From assembly GCA_045866215.1 (NCBI GenBank), contig AP035880.1, positions 310,001 through 374,000 on the forward strand: a DNA stretch of 64,000 nt. Direction: 5' to 3'. Each line of letters opens with the position of its first letter. The stretch's first letter is position 1. Under the pieces are notes generated by a model, which worked only from the letters and a program-made list of their open reading frames with translations, did no database searches and was not told the origin of the DNA. Positions 17,724 to 26,398 of the stretch are shown piece after piece. The position numbers and the translations under genes are program-made. This stretch comes from Croceivirga sp009797885 (GTDB taxonomy: Bacteria; Bacteroidota; Bacteroidia; Flavobacteriales; Flavobacteriaceae).

Positions 17724-19082
17724 ATGGGATTTCTCAACTTTCATAAGGATACGTTCAAACACGGTATTCACCCCCCGGAAAGCAAGGATGAAACCAATGC
17801 CCTTCCCATCCGGCAATTTCCCTTTGCTCCCGTCATTATTCTGCCCATGGCACAACACATCGGCGCACCGTCCGAAATTATTGTTCGCGAAGGGCAGCAA
17901 GTACACAGAGGGGAACTGTTGGCCAAGGCGGGCGGTTATGTTTCCGTACCCATGCACGCTCCGGTTTCCGGGATTATTCGAAAAATTGGAAATGTCCCGA
18001 CCATCTCCGGTAAAATGTCCCCCGGTATTTTCCTCGAGGCATTTCCCTCCTCAACCCAAGAAGTGCTCGAAGGAAAACCGATCGATCCAAATACGGCCAC
18101 TCCAGAAGAAATTCTGCAGGGAATTCAAGATGCCGGAATCGTAGGGCTGGGTGGAGCGGCATTTCCTACCCATGTAAAGTTGAAAATTCCGGAAGGGAAA
18201 AAATGTGAAACCTTAATTCTAAATGGAATTGAATGCGAGCCCTATTTGACGACCGACCATCGTGTGATGTTGGAACAGGAAAAGGATATTTTTAAGGGGA
18301 TTCACTATTTATTGAAAGCTACCGGAGCCCAAAACGCCATCATCGGTATAGAAGCAAACAAACAAGATGCCGCCGATCACTTGGCAAAGCACCTTCCAAA
18401 AGAATTACCGTTGTCCATAAAGGTGCTTCCCGTAAAATACCCACAGGGCGCAGAGAAAATGTTGATCACCTCCCTCCTTCAAAAAGAAGTTCCGTCAAAA
18501 AGCTTTCCCATTGAAGTAGGCGTGGTTGTCGTGAATGTGGCGACTGCGGCAGAGATTGGACGATTACTGCCCCATGGCCGCGGCATCCAGGAACGCGTAA
18601 TCACCATTACCGGGCCCGGTGTCAAAAAGAAAGGAAATTACCTGATTCCAGTAGGTACACCCTTGCGTTTTGTATTGGAACACGTGGGTGTGGAAGAAGA
18701 AATTAGCGAGGTGTATATGGGTGGACCGATGATGGGCGTTGCGGTTTCCAATCTTGATATCTCCATTGTAAAGGGTACTTCGGGCATTTTGGTATTTACT
18801 AGGAAAGATGTGAATCAATCGTCTAAAATATATCCCTGTATCAAATGTGGCGCCTGTGTGGATGCCTGTCCGATTTTATTAAATCCATCCAAGCTAGGTA
18901 TCCTGGCAAAATTTGAGGCGTATGATGAAATGGCTTCGGATTATCATTTGATGGATTGTTTTGAGTGCGGATCCTGTACCTATGTATGCCCATCGCATAT
19001 TCCATTGGTGCAGTACTTCCGTTTGGCCAAAAGAGTGGTCCGAAAGCGGGAAGCCGAAAAAAAAGTGGAAAGCCATGCTTAA
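17724..19082 (+). CDS. rnfC: Rnf electron transport complex subunit C
   Basis: A 452-residue peripheral subunit of the ion-translocating ferredoxin:NAD+ oxidoreductase. It is expected to bind NAD(H) and FMN and carry two [4Fe-4S] clusters. Visible are the N-terminal RnfC barrel-sandwich domain (HAPVSGIIRKIGNVP), a GLGGAAFPTHVKL segment, the NGIECEPYLTTDHR motif, and near the C-terminus CIKCGACVDACP and CFECGSCTYVCP. It starts 15 bases after the oxidoreductase stop, with agaggg as a plausible ribosome site, and its end overlaps rnfD by 8 bases. The C-terminus is short, lacking the long Ala/Lys-rich extension of gammaproteobacterial RnfC. Confidence 0.95.
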   Translation: MGFLNFHKDTFKHGIHPPESKDETNALPIRQFPFAPVIILPMAQHIGAPSEIIVREGQQVHRGELLAKAGGYVSVPMHAPVSGIIRKIGNVPTISGKMSPGIFLEAFPSSTQEVLEGKPIDPNTATPEEILQGIQDAGIVGLGGAAFPTHVKLKIPEGKKCETLILNGIECEPYLTTDHRVMLEQEKDIFKGIHYLLKATGAQNAIIGIEANKQDAADHLAKHLPKELPLSIKVLPVKYPQGAEKMLITSLLQKEVPSKSFPIEVGVVVVNVATAAEIGRLLPHGRGIQERVITITGPGVKKKGNYLIPVGTPLRFVLEHVGVEEEISEVYMGGPMMGVAVSNLDISIVKGTSGILVFTRKDVNQSSKIYPCIKCGACVDACPILLNPSKLGILAKFEAYDEMASDYHLMDCFECGSCTYVCPSHIPLVQYFRLAKRVVRKREAEKKVESHA

Positions 19083-20094
19083 AAAAACCTTGGATATCAG
19101 CTCATCGCCCCACATCTATAAGGGGCGAAGTACGGATGACATCATGAAAAATGTGGTTTGGGCGTTGCTACCCGTAGTTTTTTTCGCCAGTTATTCCTTT
19201 GGGTTGAACGCACTATTGGTCATTTTTACGGCTACACTCGCCTGCGTATTGACGGAGCATTTGCTGTGTAAACTTTCAAAAAAGGAAACCACCGTCAATG
19301 ACTATTCTGCTGTAATCACCGGTTTATTACTGGGTCTTACCTTACCCCCCAGCTTTCCATTATGGATGGCCTTTGTAGGTGGCGTAATTGGTATTGCCCT
19401 GGGCAAATACATATTCGGTGGGTTGGGGTATAATGTATTCAACCCAGCGCTTGTGGCCCGTGCCGTATTACAAGCCGCCTTCCCGGTTGCCATTACCACC
19501 TGGCATCCCGCTTTTTTGCCCGATCGTTTTACCAACATTTCCAGATCAATTTTTACCTGGCCTTTTATGCAACCCCAGTTTGATGCCATTTCCGGGGCAA
19601 CGCCACTATCAGCTTTTAAGTTTGATGGAATTACAGCTTCTACGGCAGAGTTGGCTTTTGGCCAGATCAGTGGCTCAACGGGCGAAACCTGTGCGGTCAT
19701 CATTGCCTTGGGAGGTCTATATTTAATTGCCCGAAATATGATGAGTTGGAGAATTCCGGTCGCTGTCCTATTGAGCGCATTTGTATTGAGTGGCGCCCTT
19801 TACCTCATGGATAGTGCGTTGTATCCTTCACCCTTCTTTATGTTGTTTTCCGGCGGACTGATGCTCGGAGCAGTTTTTATGGCCACGGATATGGTGTCTT
19901 CCCCCATTACACCTGTCGGTTTGTGGATCTACGGAGGCATTATAGGTATTTTGACCATTGTCATCCGCATTTGGAGTGGTTTACCGGAAGGTGTGATGTA
20001 CTCTATTTTGTTGGCCAATGCGATTTCGCCCCATATCGACACCCTTGTTAAACATCGAGTATATGGAACAACCAAAAAAATAAAAGCCACATGA
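19075..20094 (+). CDS. rnfD: Rnf electron transport complex subunit D
   Basis: A 339-residue polytopic membrane subunit (NqrB/RnfD family) that takes part in ion translocation. It carries a covalent FMN site: DAISGAT (170-176) fits the ApbE flavinylation motif Dxx(s/t)gAT, with Thr176 as acceptor. Hydrophobic segments occur throughout, for example 27-63, 77-110 and in the C-terminal third. The start is the ATG at 19075 (MLKKTLDISSSPH), inside the end of rnfC with 8 bases of overlap; the frame stays open further upstream but only within rnfC. The stop overlaps the rnfG start in ATGA. No ApbE flavin transferase gene lies in the window, so it must be elsewhere. Confidence 0.94.
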   Translation: MLKKTLDISSSPHIYKGRSTDDIMKNVVWALLPVVFFASYSFGLNALLVIFTATLACVLTEHLLCKLSKKETTVNDYSAVITGLLLGLTLPPSFPLWMAFVGGVIGIALGKYIFGGLGYNVFNPALVARAVLQAAFPVAITTWHPAFLPDRFTNISRSIFTWPFMQPQFDAISGATPLSAFKFDGITASTAELAFGQISGSTGETCAVIIALGGLYLIARNMMSWRIPVAVLLSAFVLSGALYLMDSALYPSPFFMLFSGGLMLGAVFMATDMVSSPITPVGLWIYGGIIGILTIVIRIWSGLPEGVMYSILLANAISPHIDTLVKHRVYGTTKKIKAT

Positions 20095-20804
20095 GCAACG
20101 CTGCCAACATAAAAATGCAAAAACCTTCAGGTAGCCTAAAAATGTTACGGGCGATGTTGGCCATTGGGATGATAAGTGCCCTGTTGATTGTAATGGCATT
20201 CGAATTGACGCTGCCACGCGTACAGCGATTAAAGGCCGAAGCTTTGGAAAAGGCCATTTTTAAAGTGCTGCCGGGAACTGTTCACACCGAAGCGTTCGGC
20301 ATTGGTACAAACGGGACGTTGTTCAAAATAGAAAATGGGGAGAAACCTGAAATGACCTGTTATGCAGGATATGATAAAAACGAAAAACTTGTGGGATATG
20401 CGGTTGAAGCCTCGGGCCAAGGTTATGCGGACATCATTAGAATACTGTATGGCTACGACCCCAAAGCGCAAGTACTGATCGGATTTCAAGTTTTGGAAAG
20501 CAAGGAAACCCCAGGGCTCGGGGATAAAATTGAAAAAGAGCAGCGATTTCTTGACAATTTTAGGGCACTGGATGTAAGCCTGACCAACGAGGGAACCTTA
20601 AAGAACACGGTAATAACGGTAAAGCAAGGGGAGAAACAAAACCCCTGGGAAATAGATGGAATTACTGGAGCTACGATCACCTCCAGGGCCATTGGAACCA
20701 TTATCGGTGCCAGTACAATGGAAGTAGTCCCCATTCTATTTCATAATCCCGGCCAAAAGGACCAAACTGTGCCCAATCAAAAACCAATGGAAAGCAATGA
20801 GTAA
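20091..20804 (+). CDS. rnfG: Rnf electron transport complex subunit G
   Basis: A 237-residue subunit with one N-terminal membrane anchor (about 20-40) and a periplasmic FMN-binding domain. DGITGAT (189-195) is a perfect ApbE target motif with Thr195 as the flavinylated residue, followed by ITSRAI as in NqrC/RnfG proteins. The conserved GxxVLExKETPGLGDKI segment is at about 131-147. It overlaps rnfD by ATGA and rnfE by 8 bases, so translation of the block is coupled. Confidence 0.95.
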   Translation: MSNAANIKMQKPSGSLKMLRAMLAIGMISALLIVMAFELTLPRVQRLKAEALEKAIFKVLPGTVHTEAFGIGTNGTLFKIENGEKPEMTCYAGYDKNEKLVGYAVEASGQGYADIIRILYGYDPKAQVLIGFQVLESKETPGLGDKIEKEQRFLDNFRALDVSLTNEGTLKNTVITVKQGEKQNPWEIDGITGATITSRAIGTIIGASTMEVVPILFHNPGQKDQTVPNQKPMESNE

Positions 20805-21429
20805 GGAGAATTCCATATCAGGTCAAAAGGCCACTACCACCGATGAATTCATCAAAGGATTGTGGCGGGACAATCCGGTATTTGTGCAGGTACTGGGTAT
20901 GTGTCCGGTACTTGCCGTTTCAAATACAGCGGAAAATGCACTTGCCATGGGTTTGGCCACGGCTTTTGTGCTATTAATGTCAAATATCCTGGTATCCCTA
21001 CTTCGGAATTTTGTTCCCAAACAAGTGCGTATTGCCTCCTACATTCTCATCATCGCCACCTTTGTAACCGTTACTGATTATGCCATCCAGGCCATTAGTG
21101 TGGAGTTGTACAAAAGCTTGGGTGCCTTCATCTCGCTCATTGTGGTAAACTGTTTGATCTTGAGTCGGGCGGAGGCATTTGCATCAAAAAATACGGTCTG
21201 GAAATCCATTCTCGATGCCCTGGGGATGGGGGTGGGATTTACGTTCGCCCTCTTTTGCCTGGGAGCCGTAAGGGAAATTCTTGGGAATGGATCAATTTTC
21301 AATTTCGTCATTTTTCCCGAAGGCTTTCAGAATTGGATTGTCATGATATTGCCGGCTGGTGGTTTTTTTACCCTTGCCGCCTGGCTACTTATAATTAATA
21401 AAATACAAACGCGAAAAGCAAAAACATGA
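20797..21429 (+). CDS. rnfE: Rnf electron transport complex subunit E
   Basis: A 210-residue integral membrane subunit of the RnfE/NqrD family. It pairs with RnfA to hold an iron centre in the membrane. The two expected cysteines are in VLGMCPVLAVSN (Cys36) and LIVVNCLILSRAEAF (about 120). Hydrophobic segments cover most of the chain. The start overlaps the rnfG end by 8 bases and the stop overlaps the rnfA start in ATGA. Confidence 0.95.
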   Translation: MSKENSISGQKATTTDEFIKGLWRDNPVFVQVLGMCPVLAVSNTAENALAMGLATAFVLLMSNILVSLLRNFVPKQVRIASYILIIATFVTVTDYAIQAISVELYKSLGAFISLIVVNCLILSRAEAFASKNTVWKSILDALGMGVGFTFALFCLGAVREILGNGSIFNFVIFPEGFQNWIVMILPAGGFFTLAAWLLIINKIQTRKAKT

Positions 21430-22010
21430 ATACGGAGTCGTTAGGAACCATATTTCTCAATGCCTGTCTGGTCAACAACTTTGTTTTGGCTTATTTCCTC
21501 GGAATTTGTCCTTTTTTGGGCGTGTCGGGAAAGATAGGGACCGCCTCTAGAATGGGCGGTGCCGTTATGTTTGTGATGTTGATCAGCTCAATGTGTGCCT
21601 ATGGTATTCACGCTGGTTTGGTGGCTATCAATGCCCCCTACCTTCAATTGATCAGTTATATTGTTGTGATTGCCTCTACCGTGCAGTTGGTCGAGATGTT
21701 CATCAAGAAAATGAGCCCAACATTATTTCGGTCCTTGGGGATTTTTCTCCCATTGATCACTACGAATTGTGCCATATTGGGAGTGGCATTATTTCAGACG
21801 AATAAAGGATATGGATTTTTGGAAAGTGTGGTATATGCCCTCGGAGCAGGGGCAGGTTTTACCATAGCACTGTTATTGATTGCCGGCCTAAGGGAACAAT
21901 TGGACTTTGCCGATGTACCCAAAATTTCAAAGGGAACGGCATTGACCCTGTTTATCGCAGGTATTTTATCGCTCTGTTTTATGGGCTTTGCAGGTTTGGG
22001 GGCCCAATAA
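21426..22010 (+). CDS. rnfA: Rnf electron transport complex subunit A
   Basis: A 194-residue integral membrane subunit of the RnfA/NqrE family, homologous to RnfE in inverted topology. Expected cysteines appear in FLGICPFLGVSG (Cys28) and LITTNCAILGVALF. Together with RnfE these four cysteines should bind the membrane iron centre between RnfG/RnfB and RnfD. It overlaps rnfE by four bases and ends 11 bases before a small Cys-rich membrane protein that may help insert that centre. Confidence 0.95.
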   Translation: MNTESLGTIFLNACLVNNFVLAYFLGICPFLGVSGKIGTASRMGGAVMFVMLISSMCAYGIHAGLVAINAPYLQLISYIVVIASTVQLVEMFIKKMSPTLFRSLGIFLPLITTNCAILGVALFQTNKGYGFLESVVYALGAGAGFTIALLLIAGLREQLDFADVPKISKGTALTLFIAGILSLCFMGFAGLGAQ

Positions 22011-22021
22011 GGAAAAAGAAT

Positions 22022-22243
22022 ATGATTCGATCACTTGTCATAGGAATTGGTTTAATGCTAGGTTTGGTACTGCTATGGACAGTAGTGCAAACCTTGTGGA
22101 AAAAAGCGTTTCGGGAGGAATACCTGGAGGAGGACGTATTGGCCGGCCGAAGGAGTTGCTCAAATTGTGGTTGTACCACCATTTGTAAGCAAAAGAAAGA
22201 ACAAAGCAAGATTGGAAAAGTCTTGAATGCAGATACCAATTGA
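22022..22243 (+). CDS. Small Cys-rich single-span membrane protein in rnf operon (NqrM-like architecture)
   Basis: A 73-residue protein with one hydrophobic N-terminal helix (about 4-25), a charged linker and a tight Cys cluster at 46, 49, 51 and 55 (C-x2-C-x-C-x3-C), then a basic tail. It sits between rnfA and a ferredoxin-NADP reductase gene. The plan of one membrane span plus four cysteines is like NqrM, the factor that installs the iron centre of Na+-NQR between NqrD and NqrE, the homologues of RnfE and RnfA. I infer an equivalent role for Rnf. It could instead be a FeoB-associated-type Cys-rich protein. The sequence does not match NqrM closely enough for me to assign the family. Confidence 0.75.
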   Translation: MIRSLVIGIGLMLGLVLLWTVVQTLWKKAFREEYLEEDVLAGRRSCSNCGCTTICKQKKEQSKIGKVLNADTN

Positions 22244-22285
22244 GTATTGATTACAAAAAAAGATAAAACGAATAAAATAGTAACC

Positions 22286-23143
22286 ATGGCACATTTATCA
22301 GATTTTGATATTGAAAAGCGGTATAAGGCTGTCGTTAAAAATACATCGCGACTAACGCCACCGGACACCGAGGAAGTACGTGAGATCGTACTTGAAGTAA
22401 AAGATCCGGAATTTGAATGCGAGGTAGACCAAAGCTTCGGCGTATTGACCAAGGCGACCGGGGATTTTGGAAACGAACTTCACCATAGGCTCTATAGCGT
22501 GGCCGATCTACCAAAGCGCATCAAAGGAAATCCACAACTCACCATGTTGGTAAAGCGCTGCTCCTACGTGGATGATTTCAGCGGAGAAAAATACCCAGGG
22601 ATCGCCTCCAATTACCTATGCGATCGAAAAAAAGGCGATGAAATCACACTTACCGGCCCCTTTGCCCTGCCTTTTAAAGTTCCAGAGGACAAGACTGCCA
22701 ATTTAATCCTTATTGGCATGGGTACCGGTATAGCGCCTTTCCGGGCATTTATCAAACATATTTATAAAAATGTCAAGGACTGGGAGGGCAAAATCCGTTT
22801 GTTCTACGGTGCGCGAAGCGGTTTGGAATTGTTGTATTTAAATGACAAGGACGGTGACCTTACCAATTATTATGACGAAGCAACATTCGAAGCTTTTCAT
22901 GCTTTGAGCCCGAGGCCGCATTGGGCCGATCCCATTGCGTTGGACAAGGCGCTCGAAGGACAGACCCCTGAACTAAAGGAGTTATTGGGAAGTTCCAACA
23001 CCTATATCTATGTTGCCGGATATGAGACCATCCACAATAAACTCAATAAGGCGTTCTCAACTATTTTGGGGTCAGAGGAAAAATGGCGACTGCGCAAAGC
23101 CGAATTGATTGCGGGAAGAAAATGGGCCGAAATTATTTATTAG
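22286..23143 (+). CDS. Ferredoxin-NADP+ reductase-type flavoprotein
   Basis: A 285-residue FAD enzyme of the plant-type ferredoxin reductase superfamily. The FAD-binding barrel contains RLYSVADLP (68-76, the RxYS motif) and GIASNYLC (105-112), and the nucleotide-binding domain contains GMGTGIAPFRAF (144-155), with a C-terminal YVAGYETIHNKLNKAF segment. It likely moves electrons between reduced ferredoxin and NADP(H). Placed between the Rnf subunit A and B genes and downstream of a ferredoxin-reducing enzyme, it would add an NADPH branch to the system. I chose the ATG at 22286; the earlier in-frame TTG at 22247 adds 13 lysine-rich residues. Confidence 0.85.
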   Translation: MAHLSDFDIEKRYKAVVKNTSRLTPPDTEEVREIVLEVKDPEFECEVDQSFGVLTKATGDFGNELHHRLYSVADLPKRIKGNPQLTMLVKRCSYVDDFSGEKYPGIASNYLCDRKKGDEITLTGPFALPFKVPEDKTANLILIGMGTGIAPFRAFIKHIYKNVKDWEGKIRLFYGARSGLELLYLNDKDGDLTNYYDEATFEAFHALSPRPHWADPIALDKALEGQTPELKELLGSSNTYIYVAGYETIHNKLNKAFSTILGSEEKWRLRKAELIAGRKWAEIIY

Positions 23144-23174
23144 CCCGAAAAAAGAAATAAAAAAGGAGTGATTT

Positions 23175-23201
23175 ATGCTTTCAAATAAATCCGAGAAATA
23201 A
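23175..23201 (+). promoter_or_regulatory. Eight-residue leader ORF before rnfB
   Basis: A strong Shine-Dalgarno-like aaaaggag is followed by ATG, seven more codons (LSNKSEK) and TAA. The rnfB start codon begins after one further base. The ribosome site therefore serves the mini-ORF, and rnfB may be translated by re-initiation. This could be a translational control or simply relic sequence. Confidence 0.4.
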
Positions 23202-23202
23202 C

Positions 23203-24069
23203 ATGTCCATCCTGGTTGCCATAGCCGCTCTTGGAGGTTTAACCTTACTTCTTGCAGTACTATTGATTATTGCGAACAGGAAGCTCTATGTCTATGAAGA
23301 TCCACGCATAGATACGGTGGAGGATATGCTGCCCCATGCCAATTGCGGGGCCTGTGGGTATCCCGGTTGCCGACCTTTTGCGGAGGCTTTGGTCCAGCAA
23401 AAGGCCTTGCCCGGAAAGTGTACCGTTAGTTCGGACGAAGGCCGGCAATCCATAGCTGAATTCCTGGGGGTTGATCTGGGTGCCGAAGAAAAAAAGGTCG
23501 CGCGTCTCGCTTGTGCCGGCGGTACGAATGTGGCCATCAATCGCGCCCAGTATGTGGGAATTCAAAGTTGCCAGGCCGCCGCACTGATATCCGGAGGGGG
23601 AAAAGGTTGTTTTTGGGGATGCCTTGGCCATGGCGATTGTGAAGTGGTGTGTGATTTTGATGCCATCACAATGAACAAACATGGCCTACCGGTTGTGGAT
23701 GTGGAGAAATGTACGGCCTGTGGGGATTGTGTGGAAGCCTGTCCCAAAGATCTGTTTTCCCTACAGCCCATAAGTCACCGACTGTGGGTGGCCTGTAAAA
23801 ATCTGGAACACGGCGATGCCATTCTCGAAGATTGCCAGGTGGCCTGCACCGCCTGCGGTAAATGTGCCATGGATGCCCCTGCGGAATTGATCACCATGAA
23901 AAACAATTTACCTGTGGTCAATTACGCCGAAAATCATAATACGCAAGTACCTATCCAACGATGCCCCACTGGTGCAATTGTTTGGTTGGATGATGAAGGA
24001 GTGGCCATTAGGGGAAAGGAAAGCAAAAAAATCGTTCGTAAAGGAAGTCGATCTATGGGGAGTTCGTAG
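23203..24069 (+). CDS. rnfB: Rnf electron transport complex subunit B
   Basis: A 288-residue iron-sulfur subunit that accepts electrons from ferredoxin. One membrane helix (about 3-24) is followed by the Fes-type cluster motif CGACGYPGC (Cys48, 51, 56, with Cys73). Many more cysteines follow, including Cys146/150, a ferredoxin motif CTACGDCVEACP (170-181) and a second CQVACTACGKC (211-221) with CPTG at 254-257. The cysteine pattern agrees with RnfB proteins that carry several [4Fe-4S] clusters. It is placed last in the cluster, after the reductase, rather than before rnfC as in gammaproteobacteria. It ends 118 bases from the convergent amidotransferase gene. Confidence 0.95.
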   Translation: MSILVAIAALGGLTLLLAVLLIIANRKLYVYEDPRIDTVEDMLPHANCGACGYPGCRPFAEALVQQKALPGKCTVSSDEGRQSIAEFLGVDLGAEEKKVARLACAGGTNVAINRAQYVGIQSCQAAALISGGGKGCFWGCLGHGDCEVVCDFDAITMNKHGLPVVDVEKCTACGDCVEACPKDLFSLQPISHRLWVACKNLEHGDAILEDCQVACTACGKCAMDAPAELITMKNNLPVVNYAENHNTQVPIQRCPTGAIVWLDDEGVAIRGKESKKIVRKGSRSMGSS

Positions 24070-24187
24070 TGGAAGCTCGTGTGAAATCATAACGATTACT
24101 TCAAAGCATTTTTAGCCAAACATGTGAAAAGCAAATAAAATGTAATTCCCGCTTTTACAAAATTCTTTGTTGTTGTATCCGTTTCTT

Positions 24188-24919
24188 TTAGGATTTGTAC
24201 CTTTTAACAAAACGTCTAAGAATCTCATTGGCAACCGGAGCTTCTGAATCCCTTATGGCATTTATCAATTCCTCTGCTTGGCCAGGAGGAAAATAACCAA
24301 AATACTTATAGACCTTGATCCGTAAAATGAACTCGTTGGCATCGGCCTCCGGGTGAAATTGTGTAGCATAAATATTTTTTTTAATCCGAAACATTTGAAC
24401 TGGGCATGATTTGGAAGTAAGCAACAGCTCCGCTCGCGGTGGCGTTTGATCACAGGCTTCTTTGTGCCCGACAAAGGCCGAAAAAGTCTGGGGGAGATTT
24501 CTAAGCAATGGGTCTTTCCTCCCAGCATTGGTCTTGGTAACTTCAACAAGTCCTAGAGCTTCGGCATATTTGTTCGAAATGGTTGCCCCACAGTATTTTC
24601 CCAAATGCCCATTTCCAGAACAGGCCCCCAAGAAAGGAAAGTCCACTGGAACTACCTCGTCGAACAGTTCTATGAAAAATCGTTCTATCCTCTTTTGCAC
24701 AGGACTCTTTTTTTCTTCGGGAATGCTTACATCAAATGGGCTACCTCCCGCGATGATGGCCGAATAATCACGGATGTCAATTTCTGGAATTGGTTCTTTC
24801 TCCAGGCGAATACGATATACCTCATGAGGCGCTAATTCACCAAAACGCAGAAAAGCTTCGAACTCACTTTTTGTCGTCTCATCTTCGGGTCTCATCTGGA
24901 GTAATAAAACCTTTTTCAC
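24188..24919 (-). CDS. Class I glutamine amidotransferase-like protein
   Basis: A 243-residue protein of the triad glutamine amidotransferase family (GuaA-like N domain). It shows the oxyanion region AGGSPFD, the nucleophile elbow FLGACSGNGHLG (Cys100) and the His/Glu pair in QFHPEAD (His189, Glu191). It would hydrolyse glutamine, or a gamma-glutamyl compound, releasing ammonia. No synthase partner lies nearby, so the acceptor is unknown; stand-alone members may act on gamma-glutamyl compounds. The start is a GTG at 24919: an in-frame stop lies just upstream, and the first ATG, at codon 9, would remove the first beta strand KKVLLLQ. Confidence 0.8.
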   Translation of the reverse strand: MKKVLLLQMRPEDETTKSEFEAFLRFGELAPHEVYRIRLEKEPIPEIDIRDYSAIIAGGSPFDVSIPEEKKSPVQKRIERFFIELFDEVVPVDFPFLGACSGNGHLGKYCGATISNKYAEALGLVEVTKTNAGRKDPLLRNLPQTFSAFVGHKEACDQTPPRAELLLTSKSCPVQMFRIKKNIYATQFHPEADANEFILRIKVYKYFGYFPPGQAEELINAIRDSEAPVANEILRRFVKRYKS

Positions 24920-25316
24920 AGTATCTCATCTTTGTTATGGTTCAACCCACACACCCTATTTCATTTATGGATAAATCTTAATCGCTTTTACCTCCTACCT
25001 CACATTGCCATTGGGGGGTGCTTTCCGTGAATTCGCACTTAGCTTGCTCAAAGATTTTACCATTGGCACCTTGGTCTGAGTTGAATTTTAATCAATTTAT
25101 GTTTGGCAATTGGATAGGGTTATCATCAATATATGCATCCACAGTTCATGGCCATATCCGTCTTATTTTTATTGTACAGGCAATGTTATGCCCACATGAC
25201 CATTCATCACATCCGCTTGTTGACATAGGTCATTTTCCCTGTCCATCTTAGTCATTATGTTTGTTCCGATCAATTGGTTTGGGGTGAACCAAATTCTTAA
25301 TTTAAAACAACAACTT
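24920..25316. other. Intergenic region, 397 bases, between divergent genes
   Basis: This AT-rich stretch separates the amidotransferase (-) and the cytochrome gene (+), so it must hold promoters for both. I see no clear repeat, hairpin or conserved ORF in it. The in-frame ATG at 25257 is an alternative but less likely start for the cytochrome gene. Confidence 0.5.
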
Positions 25317-25781
25317 ATGTCCAGTAAAAATAAAACTTTGTGCAACCCATCAAATTTAGTGGTGTTCATTTTATTTTGTGGGAGCTTGTTGATAAGTAGC
25401 TGCAATGATCAAGCCCGTGGGTTTGCCTTACCTGCAGGAGACATTGAGGTAGGAAAGGCCACCTACAAAAGGTTGGCTTGCAATACCTGTCATCGTATTT
25501 CCGGGATTGAGTGGAAAGGAGGAAGCGATAGTCTTAACATACATCTCGGGGGTGAAGTATCTGCACGGAAATCCTATGGCTACCTGGTTACTTCCATTAT
25601 TAATCCTTCCCATAGAATCGCAGAGGGTTACAAACAAGTTGCCACTACCCAAGAGGGTCTTTCAAAGATGAAGAATTACAATGAGGTTATGACGGTTCAG
25701 GAGCTTATTGACCTGGTTACTTTTCTTCAATCGGAATATAAAATAGACATCCCCTCAACCAATTATTATCCGTATTACTGA
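25317..25781 (+). CDS. Monohaem cytochrome c lipoprotein
   Basis: A 154-residue exported protein. The N-terminal hydrophobic segment ends in LLISSC (Cys29), a good lipobox. One haem-binding motif, CNTCH (55-59), is present, and Met118 in LSKMKNYN is a candidate sixth ligand. The C-terminal helix MTVQELIDLVTFLQSEY is typical of class I cytochrome c. It is probably membrane-anchored in the periplasm and carries electrons in respiration; its partner is not in the window. I favour the ATG at 25317 because it makes a compact signal peptide. Confidence 0.8.
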   Translation: MSSKNKTLCNPSNLVVFILFCGSLLISSCNDQARGFALPAGDIEVGKATYKRLACNTCHRISGIEWKGGSDSLNIHLGGEVSARKSYGYLVTSIINPSHRIAEGYKQVATTQEGLSKMKNYNEVMTVQELIDLVTFLQSEYKIDIPSTNYYPYY

Positions 25782-26398
25782 GTTGATGGGGTGTGCGTAA
25801 AAGGCCTGGAGAAATCCAAACCAAATCATATAATAAGACTTGGAAGTAACCTCTTGGAATAAAAAATCCGGGCAAGCAAAATAAAGTAATTGAAATCGGT
25901 GCCTTGAAAATCAATACAAATAGCTTTAGTGGTTCACATTCCACCCGTTTTTGCCTATATACCTTGAACCCTTCCATGCTTTTTCAAAAGCTATTTCCAA
26001 TAAAGCTCTTTTGGGCAACTTCTTATTTTTTCTTACGGAAGTATCATAAAATTGGCTGAATCCGAGTTTACGAAAGCTCGTTATTATCCGGAAGATGAAA
26101 GACATCCTTTGGAATTCCAAGAGGGGGTGTTGCATCATGAAACCTATGGAAATTGACAGCAACAGGAACAGCTACTTGCTGTTCGGATTATTTGTTTATT
26201 CGCAATGGGATGACATCAAACTATTAATCTATTCAAAAAATACGCTTTTGGTTTACAAAATTGGTATTTCCTAAGGCCAAAAATTGAGGAATCTTAATTT
26301 GATAGACCCAAATCTGGATTAAACAATTGATTAACACTATATTTAGTTACGAGGTATTTGAAAAGCAATGCCTGTACCGCAGAACATAATCATTGAAA
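25782..26398. other. Intergenic region, 617 bases, no convincing gene
   Basis: Between the cytochrome gene and the Anbu cluster the sequence is AT-rich. Two short overlapping plus-strand frames exist: a 58-codon ATG ORF at 26096-26272 and a frame at about 26055-26155 that reads YYPEDERHPLEFQEGVLHHE. Neither is recognisable, and both could be decayed coding sequence. The promoter of the Anbu operon should be in the last 100-200 bases. Confidence 0.4.
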
